Of a DNA stretch of 64,000 bases, positions 1 to 14,968 are shown in pieces (position 1 is the first letter of the stretch; each line of letters begins with the position of its first letter). This stretch comes from Trochalopteron elliotii (lineage: Eukaryota > Chordata > Aves > Passeriformes > Leiothrichidae): NCBI GenBank assembly GCA_024734555.1, contig JANPWX010000010.1, positions 2,012,078 to 2,076,077 on the forward strand. Direction: 5' to 3'. Under the pieces are notes generated by a model. That model worked only from the letters and a program-made list of their open reading frames with translations. It had not been told where the DNA came from and searched no databases. A program made the translations under genes and the position numbers.

Positions 1-3000
1 ACTTTTGACTGACAGTTATTCTTAAGAGCCCCAGCTGTTTAAATGCTCATGTGGCTCTATTACAACTGACTTTGACATATTAATAAAATTCTATCACACA
101 AAGTCATTTCCCTGGTGAACAGCCAGAGAAACATCTATTTTCTAGAGAAACTGTCTGAGGTGCTACAGCTGTTGACATGTTTCAGTACTGTACTCTATGC
201 TAGAACCTCAATATTGTGGCACTTCTCAAAACAGTGATACCAGTAAAAAGACCCATCCCTCTTTCTGCCTTCCATATAGGATGCTGTTTATTTTCATTGC
301 CTCATGCTGCAGTTTGGTCTAATGCACAGCACAACTGCTACAGCCATATTTAGCCATATGTGACAGCTTTGCCACTGCAGTCTTTCAAAGCAGTTCTGAG
401 CAGTTCCTGCTCTGTGAGCTGGATGTCAGCATCATCTACACCAAGAATGTGCCTTTCTCCCCAGAAGTACCTGAAGGCAGACAAATTTTCTCCCAATGCT
501 TGGGCATCCTGACAAAACTGCAGATAACACCACTTGAAAATGTTTGTTCTTAGACACTTTCCAAATTCTGCTTTGTGACTGACACTGAGCTTGTTAAGCA
601 GAGAGGTTTCAGTACACCTCTATAGCCTGAGGTTCTTCTCACTGTATGTTCAGGCTGTATTTTGTTTTCTGAGTAAGAAGACTTCATGCATATTTCAGTC
701 TACTTGGCTTGGGAGTTTCCACTGGCAAGCACTGAAGGTGTTTTAAGTGCATTAGAACTGGGGTTTTTAAAAGCTCTTAAAGGGGCAGTGAGCAGCTGCT
801 TTGTTTTGCTGCTGTCTTGTTTTCAGGCACAGGAAACAAAACCTGCAATAAGAACACTATCACATACCCCTTCCTTTTAATCACAGCACATCTACTGTTA
901 TTAGAGGACTTTATTTAAAAAAATACCAACTTTATTGTTAGACTGCTCCCAGTTCAACTAGTACATTACCTTTTTCTACTGCTACTGTTGATATCCAACT
1001 ACTTTCAGACAGGATCACTGGCCACAATTTCCTTGATTTAATAGTATACTGGTAGCCCACTTTACTTTTCTAGTCTAATATATAATTCAAATAGAACTAT
1101 GATCACATCACATGTAATTTTGTTTTACTTGATTGCCATTCTGCTTTCCTCTCTTGCTGTGCTCAGAAGGTCTTTGTAGGCCAGCACATTCACTGACAAA
1201 CAATATGCTGCTTTTTATTTCCCACAATTTCTGTGTTCTGTCTGGCCTATGCTTTAAGTACAAACTGGAAATACAAAGGAAGTTCTGTCTAGCCTACATT
1301 TACATTAAAAATTTCAGCCTTTCAGTTACTCTTATTTTCTCAGTATGAACTTTTTTTCATTTGAACGCTTTGGCATTAAATTTAATTAATTGCCAATGTA
1401 ACTGCCCTGTAAGAATGCAGGGAGCTGTTTGTTCTTTTTCCTGCAGGTCTTGGTTGTTCCTGTGACCACTGACAAAGAACTTTTAGGCTTGCTCCACTTT
1501 CGTTTTTCATCTAGATGCAGGCTTACTCATAGGTTTTGTAGTATCTACAGCCCTTGCACAGTAAAAGTTCAAAATAGTCTCATTCCCACTTTCTTGATCT
1601 TTCAAAGTCACAAATTTATTCCCTTGAAAGACTAAGCCAGGAGAGTACAACTTTTCATACAGTACCACTATGAATCAGCTGTTTCTTCTCCAGGTATCTT
1701 ATTAACATGCTAAATATACATATTTGATAGATTTAAATCGCATTTCAAAGCATTTCTAAGACTTTACACTGTTACTCTAAACCTACCATTAACCTGTCAA
1801 CACACTGCTGAAATACAACTACAGTTTACCCTACACATGCTTTTCTTTTGGCTTCCTTTATTCAACTTTGTGATATAAGGAACACCCAGATACTCTGCTT
1901 TGAATTTATTGTTCTTCGGGGTTTTGTTTTGCAACACTCAGTTTACGATTTCTTGCAACCACATGAGACAATTTACTTTCAAAACTATGCTCACTGTTCA
2001 AGTATAAAATGAAAGACTGCCTATGAAGTGAAAAATTCATTCTGATTCTATTACCCTGTCCCAGCAGCTGAATGCTTTATCAAGAACTTTGTAAAGATCC
2101 CTCTTGATATAGAGATGCTGCACTACAGTAACAGAGCAAAAGGGACGTGCTTATTACTGCCTAGGCACATGAGCATATCTGTCACCTATGCACAGAGACA
2201 CTTGATTCCCTTTGCATGTTAATTGACCATTCACTTCCAAAACTTCTTCCTCATTAAATTTAAATGCAAATCAATTATGCTGAGCATTACCAACTTCAAG
2301 GCTCTTTTCTCCCAGAGAGTAAGGCCACACGTCTCTGCAGTCGGTGCTCTGTCTCCAACAGCCGTGATAAGCAGATGGTGAGGCAAGAGCTCTGTGTATA
2401 ATAATACCATTACAGCTCCCAAATATTTTTAGCTCACAGTCCTCCTAAGTCATATGTGATTTCTATTTATTTTCTAAACTTCAGTGAATTTCTCTTCCAT
2501 GAACTTTCCTTGTCTTCCCTTGAACTCCCATACATTTTTAGCATTCAGGCTATCCCACTGATGTTTTTGTAAAAAGAGAATTCTGTATTTTCATTTTTAC
2601 AAATGGGTATAAAGATCTGGGAAAAAAGAAAGGGCAGGGTTAGATACCCAATGCAACTCTCACAGCAACTTAATTTTAACTCTTTCTCCATTCTGCCTTC
2701 AATTGGCTTTTTTCTGTATTGCTTTAACTTGTTTTTACTGGCAGAATAATTTTTTTTTTTTTTACTCAGATCTCCCCCTTCTACTTCAGTTTTTCTGACT
2801 TTGCCTAAGATACACTTTCTCAGGGATGAAATAAAAAAGCCTCATGGTATTATCAGAAATACACACACTCAGCTCCAGTAAAAAAGGTGTACGTTTGCAG
2901 TTGCATCTACCCTAATAAAACATATGAAACTTCAAGGCTTTAAACAGCATCTTGCCTTTCCTCATTTTAGTTTTCTGAAACTGAAGTAATTTTTCACAGA

Positions 3001-4599
3001 TTTGACTTTCCTCTTTTGTCTCAAGACAACAGGATTCATGACTATGGTAGTATTTAATAATTCAGGGCAAACTCTGACCACATTTTAGTAGAACAGCAAT
3101 TAGAACACTTAACCTTTTATACAAAAATACATGCCCAGTTATGGTATCTAAAATTCTCAATAGTACCTATTTCCATAAATAAAAAGGAGAAACTCATTTT
3201 ACCATTCCTTGCAATTACCCTGTAATATCAGGTTAAAGGACTGAAGAAACATCAAAAGGCTCTTCAAGTTCCACGTGCAGCCACTACAGAATTTCTCAAA
3301 GCACAAGAAAAAAGGGAAAAAAAGAGATACCCTCTACCTTCAGCACATTTTATCACAGATTCAGGAAGCAGAAAGAAGCTGCCAGAAGGTGGGTCAGAGA
3401 GTGTGAATTGTGCAGTTTCCATACCTGTCCCGGGCAAACACAAGCAGATTGCCAGGGTTCAGACACTTCCCTAAAGGGCCAACCCATCACGGCAGTAAAA
3501 AACCTGCACTTGCAGTTAACTTCTTGCTTTGTCTCTGAGCTGCACACCAGGATTGCTCACATACTGTATCAAATGACAACACATTTAGAAACTTCTCATT
3601 TGGAGAAATTAGATAAAGCTTAGACTAAACGGTTACATTATTTACTATGGGCTTAGACACCAACTTACACAAATACAACATAAAATTGACTTCTTTCCTA
3701 CTTGATCTCTCTGAAACATTCAGCTATAGAGATATATTTACTCCAAATTTACATGTCTTACGAGACCAAAACCAGTATAACCAGTAGCTTTCTGGATATG
3801 CCACAGATACAGTTTGGAATCTTTAGAGTATGAATTTGAAAATAATCAATAAAAGCACTTACAAAGTTAGAAGTCATAATGGTTCACTTTTGCACATTTA
3901 CATTTATAAAGATATTGAGCAGAAGACTCTATATATGGTTGTTTTTAATAACAAATCACTTACAGTTTGTCAGTGATGTCCTAAGAAAGCCTTACTGGCT
4001 CTTTCTAAGGCATAGTTTTTACAAAGTAGTCTAAGGAATTTACAGCCCTATAGCAAAACAAGTGTTGTGCTTATTCCTTACTTAGTACCTCTGAAGAGCT
4101 GACATGAAATATTAAGTAAGGATTAACTTGACTAATGCAGTTTATATACCATCCATAAAACTGCTTAACTTTTAAAAAAATACTACAGAAGAAAAACCCC
4201 AACCCTGATTGCCAGTTATCTTGAAGAACACCTAAAATTTCTGTAAAAAAGTACAAAATTATTCAGCTGTGAACAACTGCATTACTCACAGCCCAATGCT
4301 GAAGCCATAAAAGAAGAAAAATAAATACAGTAAGGACATATCTCCTAGGCAGCCTCTGCTGTATCTTGCACACACGAAACCCTCATAACTCAGTGACATA
4401 TTATCTCTCCTAGGGCAATAAACAATTAAACACATTCCTTCCTTCATAACAGTAGGAAAAAAACCACCCTACATAAAACTCTCCTACCTTTAAAAATTAA
4501 GTTTCACAGTATCTGAGGACATATCTTTGCTGTAAGATCCTAGAATTAATGGGTACTTTATCTGGTTTATCTCCTTGCTGTTCTACATAAAGAAGCTAT
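1..4599. other. Non-coding, AT-rich; no gene recognised
   Basis: Only short open frames with no recognisable protein content. A T-run occurs at about 2750-2763. If the ZZZ3 placement is right, this is intronic. Confidence 0.6.
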
Positions 4600-5060
4600 C
4601 CCAAATTTTGATTATTCTTATTGCCCTTTTCTGTACTTGTCTAGCAGACAGATCAGTGTGGGATAATCATATTCGAAGCATGGCCTATGTATGTCATAGA
4701 TTTTTACTGCAGAATAGTTAATATTTTATGTCATGACCCCTTTCTATTAATACTCAACTCTATTTACTTTTTTTGACACCTAGTGAAAACTGAGTTGATG
4801 GCTTTACAGAAACGTCTATCAGAAGACTTTCCTGAGCACTAATAGCTGATTTCAAGTCAGGGCTGGGCTTTTTTGCATAAAGTTCTTTTATTCTTATGCA
4901 TTACTTCACATTCCTAACAATGAGTTTCTATTTTAATACCCATTTGCTCAGTTTTGTGAGATTATTCTGACTCAAGACAGTGGTGAAATAAAGAGTCATC
5001 AGATTTGTATCACCCCTAGACTAGAGGAGGGTTTTTTCCCTGCAATCACTGTAATAATTT
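4600..5060 (-). mobile_element. Degraded CR1/L3-type LINE fragment
   Basis: Blocks such as cttattgcccttttctgtac, aactctatttact and cagttttgtgagattattctg lie in the same order as in the antisense of old CR1 elements. Divergence is high and no frame is left. Confidence 0.6.
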
Positions 5061-7360
5061 TACTGAAATACCACTATTGGTATTTATCAAAATTGAAATG
5101 ACCATCTGCCTATTTTGGCTTAAAATGCCCCTTTTAAATCACATGCCAGCTAAGGTGGGTGCTGCTTCCTTTCTGAGTTCTGCATGCACACAGTTTGGAT
5201 TATCCTCGCTCAACTAAGGAAAACATTAAAACATTTTTTTAATTGGCTCTAAGTGATAAGGAAGGAGCAACTCTGCAATGTATGTGTATTTAAACAGCCA
5301 CTATGGAAATAAATATGTAAATCCATGTAACATTGAGGTAACAGAATCATAATTAAAAATACATTGGTGAGTCCAGGCGCCTGTCAAAGGTTACCCATTC
5401 ATTGACAATGAAGGTTACAAAGACAGCAAACAGCTTTTTTAGAGACTAAACCCTCTTTTAGCATCTGGCTTAACATCCAAAGGTTTTCACTCCCATTCCA
5501 AATGGGAAACTCTCATCAGGTTCTCGTAATTTTGTATCTGAGATACTGCAATGGTCCTTTCTCTGCCTCTGCTCAATTACATCCATTCAGATACTTCCCA
5601 AAAGACCATTTCCTTTTTTACTGTTTTGTCCCAGAGACCACTTTCCCTCCACCTTCCTATCACAGCAATCAAAACCACACCCATCTACATTCCCACTCCT
5701 TTATCAACAGGGTGGATTCACAGGCTGGTGGTGAGCCTTCAATCATTCTCTCTCTAATTTTGCAACAAGACTTCCCAGGTGAGGTTTCATTTACTGTTAA
5801 GTGATTTAATCTACAAAAAGGAGCAACCCCCCTCCCCTGTAACTCTCAGGCACATCACTCCTTATTTTTCCCATGCATTTGCTTTTCAATCCGATCTCAC
5901 AGGGAGCTGATTTGGAAAACACAAGTCCTTACAAAAGAGTAATTTTTCTTCTAGTTTAACCTCCTAGACAGGCTCACTGTAATGGTGGAACGAGCACAGG
6001 AGCCAGTGGAAAACAGGGCCCACGACTTTGCATTTTGGTGACAGACATTCCTTGGATCAGGTTTGCTGTAATGTGAAGCCTTCTCTCAGGCTCTCCCTCA
6101 TGCTATGTAAGCCTAAGTAGCACAGGGACTCCTCTTATCTTGGAACTCTAAACTTCCATGCTGAGGATAAAAATATTTTCTAACTGATGCACAGGAACTA
6201 ATTCCAGCAGGTTATTGTTTCCATCTATCTGTATTGCCCAGCTATAACCTCTATTATTCTGGAATTGTGAATGCAGGGGAAACATTCTTCATGTCTGTTT
6301 CCACACAGCAGAGGTCAGAGCATCATGTTTTACTCTATTTTCATTCTGGTTAACTGTTCACTTTAATATAAGTCTGTTAAAATTCTATTGAAAACTGAAC
6401 TGAAATCCAGCTGATGCAAGTCTTCACTAACAGAATCTGAGGCACAAAAAGAGGAATCCGAGGAGAAAAAAAACCCTGCAAACTTTCTCTATTCTTTTTT
6501 GTTACTGATTCAAACCCCTGGGCTCTTCTTGACATCTCATCATGGAAATATGGTCAGTGAAGGTCAAAAAAGCAACAGTTGTCCACACTTCAACAGAAGC
6601 TAATTTCTAAGTATTAGAAAAGCAAACTTTTGTTTCAAGGCAGTTGCAGGAGTGAACTAACCAGGGAAGCCACACTACAGCCCACACAAAGGAGGGACAC
6701 ATTTAAAGGAAGAGAAGCAAACAGAACTTAAATTGGAGCTCATGCCACGTCTGCAAATCAGGCCTGCTGACAGAACAGACAGCAGGACAAGAAACGTCCA
6801 CATGATTATTTGGTCCAAGTCACATAACAAAGCTGTACTGACACATGAATCAAAACTGAAAATGGGACCAAAAATATTACACAGTAAGCTTCTCCAGAGC
6901 TCTCCTATTTCTCAGAGCCTCCTGACCTTTTGGGACCACTTCTTTGAGGGAATTTCTTTGGCCAAGTAAATACAGACATACAACAATCTAAGAAGTGTTT
7001 TAAAAGGGTAACTGATCTAACTGCAACTAATTCAATTATGAGATACACCCTAAAAGCAGGACACAAAGGTCTGATCACCAGAGTTGCCTCTCAAGTGGAA
7101 AATCAATGAGACATGAGTCACAAGGGATAAAATGACAGTAACTGGCCTGCCTTTACCTCCAGAACCCAAAAGAGAGGCACAACACATCCCCCGATATTCA
7201 AAATTCTGATTGAAGGAAAAAACAGCCCTTCATGTAACAGGTGAATTTCCAATCAAACTGCTTCTTGGCTGGAATTAACCAGAGAGATTTTCAGATCATG
7301 AGAGATGTAACTGAAATTCATCTGTATTAAGAAGGAATCTGTTACCTGTATTGTTGGTGT

Positions 7361-7420
7361 GGGTGGGGTTTTTTGGGTGGGTTTTTTTGTTTGTTTTGTT
7401 GCTTTTTTGGGGTTTTTCTG
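7361..7420 (+). repeat. G/T-rich tract with possible G-quadruplex
   Basis: Four G-runs of three or four at 7361-7381 with loops of 1, 6 and 1 T, then a T-rich tail with scattered G. The pattern fits the G3+N1-7 rule. Confidence 0.6.
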
Positions 7421-10236
7421 AGGTGCAGTCAGAACAACAACAAAAGACTGGCTATCAAGATCTTAACAGCAAAAAATCTGTTCCTGTATACTTGTATAAT
7501 CAGAATGGTCTTGACAGCAAACTGTACTCCAAAAAGGCAAGCCATTTATGAGGATAGAGGATTCTCAAGCATTTGCAAAATTCACTTTGGTTCAACACTT
7601 CAGACCTCCAAAATCTATGTCAAGAAATCTGAAAAAGACAGACTTCACTTTGGGATGGGAGAGGTGCGGGACTAGGACATGATACCAGGAGTGAATGTTT
7701 CTCATTGTCCTATTCAGCACTGGCTGTCAGATAACAGATATGTCAAGAACCTTTTTCATCTGAAGTATTTTAGGAATCCTTTTAACAAAGGATCACTGAA
7801 TTGCCATGATCCAGAAAAATTCTCACCTGACCTCACTTAAGAGAAATTATGTAACTACACTTTATTCTGTTAGAAACCACTTCCCCACAGATGGATTTAA
7901 AACTATCCGTGCACATATGAAAAGTAATTGCACTATAGCAGCCTCTACAATAATACTGTGAATAAAGATTTTGTTCAGTCTTTCTGCCTTTTTTAGAATG
8001 CTCTGAATATAGCAGAATTTCCAGAAAACTGATGCAATAAACATCACGATTCCGCTGAAAATAAAGCACTAGTTAAAAATAAAAGAAAAAGCCCATAAGC
8101 TATACTGGCTTCTCATTTTGCCTATTTTCCCAAGGCTAAAAAAATAAACAGACCTGAACCAAACAAAACCAGAAATGTTGACTAGTGAGAAGACCTGAGA
8201 ACATCTAGTTAGCTTTCTTTTTCCTGAAGCCCAGCTTTCAAGGAAATCCCCAAAGAACAGTGCTGGCAGCACAGCAAGGCACAGAAATATTGTCAAATCT
8301 TTCCAAGCAGCAATTAGACAGATCAGTTACTAACAAAAGCAATACAATCATGTATCCTTAACCAGTAAAACTTGCTGCTAGTTATACTCTGACTTTTAGA
8401 GACATGGGCATAGAAAGCACAAGTAAATGAAAAGAAAGTAATGGGTAGAAAAGATGTACTAATATATTCTAACTTTAAAATTATTAATAAAGGACGATTT
8501 TTGAAGTTGCCAATTTTTTTTTACATTGGAAATAGGAAAATAACCTGAAGGAAACAAACCACAGCATCTGTTGAAATGTTAACAGCTTTCTACTCCAAAT
8601 CTTTAACCAGTCACCATCTATGCACTGCTCCAGCCAACTCTGCTCCAAACTCCAGGTCAAAGCAGCCTTTTCCAGGCTGTCCTGTCTGACAGTGGCACCC
8701 CAGTTCCAGCTCCTGAGGTGCAGCTTAGGGAACAGGTGCATCTGCCTCTGCCTAAGACTTAAGCCCTTGTGCCCTTATTACATGAGACACCACAAGCCCT
8801 CTGTGCCAGGCTACAAAAAAGCCTCTGTACTGCAGTGACACATAGAAGGAAAATCCCTGGAAGACCTAAAATACTTGAGAAAGGGAACAAATTCCTTTTC
8901 TGACATCAGTCTAACACAGTGAACAGTGTTTGCATTCTTCTTTTATTGACTTCCAGGTGTATATAAGCAAACACAACACCAGGATCTAGACCCAGTGCCC
9001 TGTCAGTTACCAACACTTTGTTTCTCGATGGTTTAGTCACAATTTCCCATCAATTATAACAAAGATAATGCTGATAGCCTGTGCAGTGAAAGTACACATT
9101 AAGTTTAATCCATATAACTGGTGAGATGGAAAAATGTACTAAAAGTCTAATTACAATTAGGCTGTAATAAATTGAAAGCATCATTTTATGTTAATCCTCT
9201 ACACTCTTCTTAAATTGTCAGGAATGTGACACTTGTTTCACTTTAACCCTTTCCAGAGCACAGACATATATGACACAAAGCTTATCCTTCACTTGCCCTT
9301 AACTCTGAGGCAGCTTTGTCACATTTCAAAAATCAGAAATGCTTGAACAAGGTCACATGGTGTGTAAGCAGTTGATTTTGAATAGAAAAAATGCAGAATA
9401 AGGCATTAAACTGAATTTAGTTCAAAAAGTTCTATCAAATTTTTCAGTACTTCTAACTCTAAAAGCTTTAAATAATTTATGTTAACGTTAGTTCTTCCAG
9501 TTTAATCAAATATTTTTAAATCCCCCAAAAGAGTCCCAAAGGAGAAATTTTGTATAAAACTGGTATATGTAATAGACAGGATCCATTTCTGTTCAAGCTT
9601 ATTTATACTGCTATTACATAGCAATGGGCATAAAAGACCGAAATCTATTCCTAACACATGGAACACAAACTGATTTTAAATAACAATATATTTATATAAC
9701 AAACACTTCAGGAACCTTATGACTATCAGTGGTGACTAACCCTCAACATACATGTCTCAGATATTACTGCAATCTCAATTTTACAGAGAGGTTGAAGTTG
9801 CTCTGTTTTAGAGCCTGCAATGCACCTCATTCCCTGGCTCATTAGAATTTATCTTCTGAGCTTTGCTTCTCTTGAATGAAGTCTTCTGAAAGACTTTACC
9901 TCAGTTTCTTTCTTTTAGATCACTAAAACCACTTAAAGGCAAATGAAAGATATTAAATCTACAATAAAGGCTTTATTAAAGTTATCTTCTATGTGGCATT
10001 ACAGATGGCTTTAAAAGACCCTTTATAAAAACCCTTTAATGAATATATTTGGTAGAGGTTTTTTAACTAAATCTTACAACTGTTACATCACTAATTCTTT
10101 TTCTCCATCATGTTGTTTTGCTGTTTTACGTTTTTAAACCATGACCAGCAATATTACAAAAATCAAAAAATGAGGAAAGATCTAAATGCGAAAAAGTCAC
10201 CTTACATCCTATGCCAAGGACAGAAAACTACACCTC

Positions 10237-10260
10237 AATAACCTCTAAAAGGAGGTTATT
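10237..10260. repeat. Inverted repeat, 9-bp stem with 6-base loop
   Basis: aataacctc and gaggttatt flank taaaag. It lies just before the CR1 fragment at 10.3 kb. Confidence 0.9.
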
Positions 10261-10309
10261 TAACATTTTCTAGAGCACTTTCAGCAATAGATATCCCATT
10301 ACTGCCCTC

Positions 10310-10700
10310 AGATATTCAACCCTGTGATTATCTATCCTGGACAGATAATCTTTCCTGGAGCTGGAAAGTTTTTCCTGACATCAAAATCTCTTTTTGTGCT
10401 CTTTAGGACTATTATTTCGTATCCCACCTAGAGAGAACAGTTTCTTACATTATTCTCTGTTCCAAACTTTACCATATTTGAAGCCTATTATTATGTCTCC
10501 CCATCTCTGCTAAAGACTAAACAAGTACAATTCTTTCAGTCCTTCCTTAAAGGTCATTATTGCACCTCTTCTAAAAGCTCTCAGCTGGTGCAAATCTGTT
10601 TGAAGCAGAGTAACAAGAACAGAGACACTGCATTATCCCAGGCCTGACACTGAGCACCGCAGAGCAACTCCCCTCTCACAGGCAACAACGATCCTGTTCA
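10310..10700 (-). mobile_element. Degraded CR1/L3-type LINE fragment
   Basis: ctggaaagtttttcctgacat, ttatgtctccccatctctgc, taaagactaaacaagtacaa and cttcagt-like blocks match the antisense of an ancient CR1 3' region. Both ends are approximate. Confidence 0.65.
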
Positions 10701-11415
10701 TAAATCCCAGTGAGACTCTGGGCTTTTCACAGAATTGTCACCACTCCACTGTGTTCATTTTGTGATACAGCTGCTTATTTACAGAACTGTTGCCCAGCCA
10801 AGTGTTTCTTATATCTAAATTTATCCTTTCTAGCCAAAGGTACTGTTTTGTGTTTCTCTTTCCCGAACTCCATCCCATGCAGTTCAGGTCATTCATCCAG
10901 TGTTCCAAGACTATTTCACACTAATGCTTGTTTGTATTCCCTCCCACATTTGTCCTGTCAGGCAATTAGTAAATCTGCTTTGTTCTATCACCCAGGCCAC
11001 AGAATGAAAAAATAGACAGGAATAAATTCAGAAAATACGACTGCACAAGACACATCCATGCCTTCAACCTGAAATGTTCTTAAAGCATTTATTTAATAAG
11101 TAATTAAGCAGCATGGCAAAACTCCTCTGACAGTATCTATCTTCAGTGTTTCTAGATTCTTTGGCTGGGGAGGTAACATTCCTAACTTCAACACTACTGC
11201 ACAGGCAGAGTATGTTTCAAACACAAACATACACAGCAAGTTCCGTCACTCTCCTCCCTCTTTAATTCATTTCTGTGTGGCACAGTAACCCAGTTGCAAA
11301 GCTCCTCCAATTTGGGCTATCTCCCTGTTTTTCCCTCCTAAACTAGAGATACTGCAGAGACCCTTCACACAAAAACCCCACACCACCAGCTCTGAAAAAT
11401 TCAGCTCTCATGAAC

Positions 11416-11433
11416 ATATATATATATATATAT
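11416..11433. repeat. (AT)9 microsatellite
   Basis: An uninterrupted AT dinucleotide run. Confidence 0.95.
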
Positions 11434-11939
11434 CTGCTAATAAAACTAATACATCAACAAAAAGCAGGATGTTATAATTTATGTACCAACATGTAAACTC
11501 TCAGGAACGCTCCTTTCCTCTCTGACTTTCAAATTTTCTAATTGAAGTGTTTTAAACAAAGTTAGAATCATCCTTTTCAGGCAAAAAAGTCAGCTACTTC
11601 TCATGACAAGAGATTACTAAAATCACACTTCTCTGCTACTAATATATAAAGATAAGCTCTTACACTTCTTACTGATACTTTGTCAGCATGTGTTCATCCC
11701 TAATCACAACAAATATTTGTGTTTAAATACTGTATTTAAATCTGAACTACTAAAAACATCTTTAAAAATCTTGGACAATCAAATCGTCTATCTTGCCAAC
11801 ATTCATATTCCTATGTCATGTTCTTATGTCCTATGATGAGGTTCAGAGGACCAGAAAAACTGGAGAGAAGCTAACAGCAATCTAAAACACTGCTACAAGG
11901 AGAATCAACTCTTTTCAGAAGCAACAAGAGACAAAGCAG

Positions 11940-12125
11940 CCAGCTGTATCCAAAGCAAAAATACTGAAATTCAGTATCAGGTAAAACTTTCACCATGGGG
12001 GGGTGATGGAGCTGCTGAAACGAGCAACACAAGGAGGAACTCTGTCACCAGAGGGAATGAACCCACTGTGTTTCCAAAGGGCAGAGGAGTGGACTCAATG
12101 AGCTTTATGTATTTCTGTGTTTAAC
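11940..12125 (+). mobile_element. Degraded CR1 3' fragment, plus sense
   Basis: attcagtatcaggtaaaact, gggtgatggagctgctgaaa and ggactcaatgagctttatg follow the sense order of a CR1 3' end. This is the only CR1 in the window that reads on the plus strand. Confidence 0.5.
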
Positions 12126-14968
12126 TGAATTCATTATAAGCATCCAAACACTGAAGTAACTTTAAAGAACACTTATTTGAAGTTAAGCTACTAAGCTTTC
12201 GGAAGGAAGATACAACCAATTGCGGGTATAAGGGAAAGCAATTAAATGCAAACTGTTAACAAACACTCAAAATTTCAACACAAACCATAGAAGTTATCAA
12301 CCTACTACACTACAAACCCCAAGAATTTTGATTACAAAGCTGCACTCCAAAAAGGGAACCTTTTTAAAGGACTTTTTGTTTGAAACACAAGTGTCCAATA
12401 AGAACACACCATTTAATGCTCAGCTCTACACTTCTGAAGTGTCTTTTAGAGTTACTCAAACAGAAGGAAGGTTCTCAGAAAACTGGACCTACCATGATGG
12501 TTCTTGTACAACCACAGCAGTTTTTCAACCACAAACCATATTTACAGTGTTCTTAGAACTGGAACAATATACCCTTAAGTGTTAAAAGTTTACCAGGAGC
12601 AAATTCTTATCAGCAGCAGCTTGACTTCCAGCAAAGAACACTTCATTTGGAAACTAAAAAAAATAACAACCAAAAAACACCTTACTACAGAAGTGAGAAA
12701 GTTTCTCAATTTCTGCAACTTCACTCCCGCCTACAGAAGCGGCAGAATTTTTCTTCTCCAAGGTTTTTAAGGACAAGGTCTACAAATATCTGTCTGGAAT
12801 AATCCAAGTAGTTTTAAACCAATCTAAGAGAAAGGGAACAATAGGTTCTACAGTACTGCATTCCTAGAACAGTGAGTACAATTTATATATATGGATGCAA
12901 GTGCCAAATACTTGATGAATAAATTCTCTCTTGCAAATCTGGTTCCTTATGACCAGAGAGACCTGTACCAGCAGTTCCCACACGCTTTGGGAAAACCAAA
13001 ACAAAGCAAACTTCAATAGATTAGCCCTAGGGATCTTAAAGAGGAGCTTGGAAATGTGAAAGGTAATTTAAAAGAAGAAGAAGAAAAAAAAGAACAAAAA
13101 AACTAAACAAGAATAAAAGCACAACTGGAAGCAGGGCAGACTGCAAAGACTTCTGTTCCAGCTTCCCCAGTACTTCTAGGAACATTAAGAAACACTTATC
13201 TTATTTCTCTTATGGTAAAAGAGCAGAGTACAAGTCTTCCCACTTTGTATCAACCACACAACTATTACTGACCAAAAGTCAACCAAAGTACCTAAAATGA
13301 TCTGGAAGAACCAGTTACAGACAAATGGACCAAAAAAACCCAACCAGCCAACCAACAAAACCCCACAAGCACTTAAAGTCTCCTGGAAATACTGGAAGTG
13401 TAAAGCCTTCATTCTGCATGAGACTATGGACAGCATATCTCACTTTGTAATCTCACTACACAAGTATGTTAGAAACACTGATAAACATCAGAGCAGTCAC
13501 ATGCTGTTCAACTGTAGAACAAAAGCCCTTATTAGGACAGATTCCCAAATTCCGTGAAATAAAGATCTAGTTATTTTTGCACATTAAATCCATAATAACA
13601 CCAAGCCAAAGAATCCTATTTGCTATTTCTCTTTTTCCAGAAATGTTAAAAATGATGAGACGAGACATGATTGAGCTCAATCACTAAATACCTCAATAAG
13701 CTATTTAAAATAGCCTCTCACTTTGTAATTATACACTTGGAGTATGCAAGGCAAAGGAAAAATCATATCACTTATCAGTGGTACAACTGAGAATTGCTAC
13801 AACTACCTATGATAGACTAAGCAAAACCATAAAGTATCAGCAGTATTTCAGTGTAAGGTCGTTCACTGCTGCTCCTCACTGACACACATGGTTGCACTGC
13901 GTAACACTCCTTCACAAAAAGCCTTTCAATTCAAGCCTGTAAATTCAAGGCATAGATTTTTTTTTTTTTATAGAATAAACATGACAGTGCTGGAAAAAGC
14001 CTGAAACCAAAGTTAAGTTCTTAATGACTCGCTAGAAGTCACATGTCAAACTGACTCAACTGCTAAGCCCTTCTAAGGTAAAGGGAAGCTTCTTCAGTTG
14101 AGTGACAATTTTCACCTGATAGTTATTTTTTTGAACATTTTCCCATACACTCTTTAAAGAGATTCATTTTTCTCCCCTGCTGTTTAACACACACGTTTTT
14201 TTCCCCCTTACACTTTTTTTCCACTTCTGATTTAGCAAATATTACTACTCTTAATCCAAAAGACAGTACAGTAAGATTAAAAGATGCTTAAAAACAAACC
14301 ACAACAGTACCTTGTCAACTTCTTTTCTGAAAAGCTACACTTGCTTGTGTAAAGAACCACATTTTCCTAATCCCAAACCTACCAGACCCTACGAGAAGAT
14401 CAGTCCTCGGAGCAGTTAGGACGGGAAGCTAGTATCTAACCACAGGTTAGAAATACACCCAAAAAGAATGCTCTTAAAAGGCTGCACAAGTCAGTATTTA
14501 ATGTAAAATACAGGGTACACGCAGAGCTTCACTTAAAAGCCTCAGTAAACAATCACTACATAGTGATAAGTATAGTATAACAACAATATCAATGGAAAAC
14601 ATGCAAATATATGTTCAACTATGGAAGAATTACTACCTTTTTTTAAATAGTAACTGGAAACATATCTACAAAATAAAATTCAGAATGTCAAAGCCTCAAG
14701 AACATATTCCTTTATAAAAATTTAGTCTCTGTTATGTGTTAGCCTAGAAGCAGATTAGGAAAATACTCCAAGACTACAAAAACTGCCAACGTTACTAGAT
14801 AATAACAAGGACAGAATACAAAACACCATAAGGAAGAAGAACCATATGCTCTCCCTTAAAAGAGATCGGGATTAGGAGACAAAGGGAATATTGCTCAGCT
14901 GGGACACTTGGATACGACTGGAATAATTTTTCTAAATACAAGAGAAAACAGAACTGTATGTTACAAGT

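Larger units (their letters stand above)
5061..10309. other. Non-coding; no gene recognised
   Basis: Apart from the G/T tract at 7361-7420 nothing is identified. The open frames, up to about 100 codons, lack domains and plausible splice contexts. The stretch 8590-8830 is more GC-rich than its surroundings and may be an unnamed old repeat. Confidence 0.55.
10701..14968. other. Non-coding; no gene recognised
   Basis: Contains the (AT)n run, the plus-sense CR1 piece and short purine tracts (about 13075-13100). No exon can be supported. Confidence 0.55.
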
